From Polaromonas sp. (GTDB lineage Bacteria; Pseudomonadota; Gammaproteobacteria; Burkholderiales; Burkholderiaceae_C): a stretch of 64,000 bases of DNA. The translations under genes were made by a program, and so were the position numbers. The DNA lies in NCBI GenBank assembly GCA_013298945.1, contig JAAFJR010000004.1, forward strand, positions 124,001-188,000. Reading direction: 5' to 3'. Positions 62,407 through 64,000 of this stretch are shown piece by piece (within the stretch, counting starts at the first letter, position 1; every line of letters starts with the position of its first letter). The notes under the pieces are model-generated. The model saw nothing but the letters and a program-made list of their open reading frames with translations. It had not been told where the DNA came from and did no database searches.

Positions 62407-63085
62407 ACGTTGACATATTACGGGGGTTTAAACTTGCAAAGTCGATAACAGCATCGCGGTCAGCAACATCTGCCGCATCGTGCGTTACTAAAAGCGTTGG
62501 CAACTGCAAACGCTTAACGTGCTCAAAAACAAACTGGCGAAACTGCTCGCGCAGTGCGACGTCCAGCTTAGAAAAAGGTTCATCCAACAAAAGCGCTTGC
62601 GGTTTGGCTAGCAGCGTACGCATGAGTGAGACGCGCGCGCGCTGACCGCCTGAGAGCGTGAGCGGGCTGCGATTAGCCATGTCTTGAAAGCCCAACTCGT
62701 CCAAAGCTGCATTAACTTGCAACTCACGCTCTGTTGCTGTGCCGGGCGGTACAGCAAAAAGCAGATTTTCACGTACGCTCATATGTGCAAAAAGCAAGTC
62801 ATCTTGGAAAAGCAACCCAATGTGTCGCTGGCTTGTAGGTAAGTGATCGACGCGTTGCCCTTGTAGAGTTATTTCAATGTTCTCATGCAGTCCCGCCAAG
62901 GGTAAGCCAGCAATGGCTGCAAGCAAACTGCTTTTGCCGCAGCCGCTTGGACCCATCAGCGTTATGACCTTGCCATTTGGACAGTCGAGAAAAAAGTCAC
63001 GCAGCAAGACGCGTCGAGATTCGCCTTCTTTCCCTTTAACCTCCTTGCCCTCCCCCACGCTCAACTCATGCACTTGGATTTTCAT
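62399..63085 (-). CDS. ynjD: ABC transporter ATP-binding protein (YnjD-like)
   Basis: This 228-aa ATPase has Walker A GPSGCGKSSLLAA near residue 43, signature LSGGQRARVSLMR near 140, Walker B LLLDEPFSKLD near 162 and the switch His in LLVTHDAAD near 194. It resembles the YnjD group in sequence and in neighbours: a YnjC-like permease upstream and a CDP-alcohol transferase downstream. The transported substrate of Ynj systems is uncertain. It overlaps the transferase gene by 8 bases. Confidence 0.88.
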   Translation of the reverse strand: MKIQVHELSVGEGKEVKGKEGESRRVLLRDFFLDCPNGKVITLMGPSGCGKSSLLAAIAGLPLAGLHENIEITLQGQRVDHLPTSQRHIGLLFQDDLLFAHMSVRENLLFAVPPGTATERELQVNAALDELGFQDMANRSPLTLSGGQRARVSLMRTLLAKPQALLLDEPFSKLDVALREQFRQFVFEHVKRLQLPTLLVTHDAADVADRDAVIDFASLNPRNMSTYA

Positions 63086-63099
63086 AGCTGTGAGTGTAA

Positions 63100-64000
63100 T
63101 CAGTTGGCAAATCGTCTAGGTCGGCCCAACCAAGCAGCCAAAGCAAAAATCACAGCAGGTAGCAGCCATTGCAACCACGCAAATGCCGCCACTAAGGAGC
63201 GCTGACCACCAGATGAAAGCGTCACAGCCTCGGTGGTCACTGTGACGATCTGACCCTCGCCGACATAAAGCGTCGGCAAAAACTGCGCCACACTCACCGC
63301 AAATCCAACTGCGAATGTGGCTAGCAAACTTTGACGAAGTAGCGGCCACTTCACTCGCAGCAAATACTGCCATCTACCTTTACCCAACGTAGCGCTGATG
63401 TGCGCATAACGCGTATCGAACCCAAGATACGCTGGAGACAGCGAAATCAAGGTGTAGGGCAGTACGGCTATCACATGAACAAGTAGTACACCGATAAAAC
63501 TGCCGGTGAGATGCAAATCCAGCGCCAATCGATGCAGTCCAACCACCCAAAGAACACCAGGTAGTAGCAGAGAAAGATACAAAAGCTTGCGCAATGCGCT
63601 ATCCCAACTTGAAGGTGCTATTTCTAGCCATGCGATCGCCCAAACCAAACCGAGTACAGAGCTTAGAAAAGCCAAAGCTACGGTCATCGCTACACTTTTG
63701 CTGCTGCTGGCAACAGATATCCAAGCTGCAAAGCTGAAATTGCTTGGTATAAATTGAGGAAACGGCCAAACGCCTGAGATACTGCCAACAGCCAAGACGG
63801 CTAGAACGGCAACATAACCTAGCAGAAACAACGACCAGATGACATACCCACAACTGAATCTACGCAGGGCTGCCTCTTTGCCGCGTTTCCCGCTAATGAA
63901 AGCGCTAGTAAAAGCGCTCATCAAGCTGGGTTTGCGATAGATCCATAACCAAATCAAGATTGCGCACAAACCGACGATGCCCGATAGCAGCCAGCCTGCA
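63100..64000 (-). CDS. ynjC: ABC transporter permease (YnjC-like), partial
   Basis: This is the C-terminal part of a binding-protein-dependent permease. The frame remains open to the window end (upstream codons read WLLSGIVGLCAILIW), so the N-terminal half lies outside. The visible 300 residues hold about seven membrane helices and an inner-membrane-component region near HISATLGKGRWQYLLRVKWPLL, the EAA-type loop that docks the ATPase. Full YnjC proteins are near 500 aa with two such halves. It lies 14 bases before ynjD. Confidence 0.85.
   Translation of the reverse strand, partial: AGWLLSGIVGLCAILIWLWIYRKPSLMSAFTSAFISGKRGKEAALRRFSCGYVIWSLFLLGYVAVLAVLAVGSISGVWPFPQFIPSNFSFAAWISVASSSKSVAMTVALAFLSSVLGLVWAIAWLEIAPSSWDSALRKLLYLSLLLPGVLWVVGLHRLALDLHLTGSFIGVLLVHVIAVLPYTLISLSPAYLGFDTRYAHISATLGKGRWQYLLRVKWPLLRQSLLATFAVGFAVSVAQFLPTLYVGEGQIVTVTTEAVTLSSGGQRSLVAAFAWLQWLLPAVIFALAAWLGRPRRFAN

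Noticed and set aside
1-64000. tRNA, rRNA, CRISPR, IS element or prophage
   Set aside because: I found no cloverleaf, rRNA segment, regular direct-repeat array, transposase or phage structural gene.

Overview
The window is a chromosomal segment of a betaproteobacterium, most likely a Comamonadaceae member (order Burkholderiales) of roughly balanced base composition. The evidence is three Bug/TctC periplasmic receptors, the order alaA-hom-thrC-moeA-moaD-moaE next to clpB, rpsF-priB-rpsR-rplI beside dnaB, and the divergent ppsA/ppsR pair. I found no rRNA, tRNA, CRISPR array, transposase or prophage.

Layout. (1) 0.05-5.7 kb, minus strand: tannase/feruloyl esterase, Bug receptor, feruloyl-CoA synthetase and crotonase, divergent from an amidohydrolase at 5.9 kb. 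Together they suggest deacetylation of hydroxycinnamates by the CoA/hydratase/hydrolase route. (2) 6.8-11 kb, plus strand: ltnD-denD-otnK-otnI, a C4 acid-sugar (threonate/erythronate) operon without the OtnC decarboxylase. (3) 11-17.3 kb: housekeeping and envelope genes (gcvH, rlmB, a lipoprotein, an L,D-transpeptidase, a split chrA pair, ygiQ). (4) 17.5-22.4 kb, accessory: lipoprotein, Pmp3-type peptide, a BrnT/BrnA remnant, DinJ/YafQ, VapB/VapC, a YdeI-family gene, a broken flavin monooxygenase. (5) 22.4-28.6 kb: Bug receptor converging on a four-gene overlapping operon (MFS, ThDP enzyme, serine hydrolase, M29-like peptidase). (6) 28.7-37.4 kb: clpB with a heat-shock promoter, then an aromatic-catabolism insert (flavin hydroxylase, Bug, amidohydrolase, MarR) separating clpB from moaE-moaD-moeA. 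(7) 37.4-55.7 kb: thrC, hom, alaA, peroxiredoxin, PhoH/PIN ATPase, dnaB, ribosomal operon, a fused Na+/solute symporter, ppsA/ppsR, BI-1 protein. (8) 55.7-64 kb: a DUF11 surface protein that appears to lack its C-terminus, rlmD, two ferritin-like/AhpD-like genes, and a ynjC-ynjD-ynjF-like ABC/CDP-alcohol transferase set running off the window end.

The most unusual signal is a dispersed repeat of about 50-60 bp with two potential hairpins: GCTAT-N7-ATAGC, then GGC-AATAAATAC-GCC. I count ten good intergenic copies, and every convergent gene gap of 90 bp or more contains one. At least six further copies lie inside protein-coding genes, in frame. Three sense copies share one reading frame in which the consensus TAG is replaced by a sense codon. 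Three antisense copies share another frame in which the consensus TAA is TTA. These copies encode a lipoprotein signal peptide, membrane segments and linkers. This resembles the in-frame palindromic elements known from Rickettsia, and I know of no description of it in this lineage. All alignments were made by eye.
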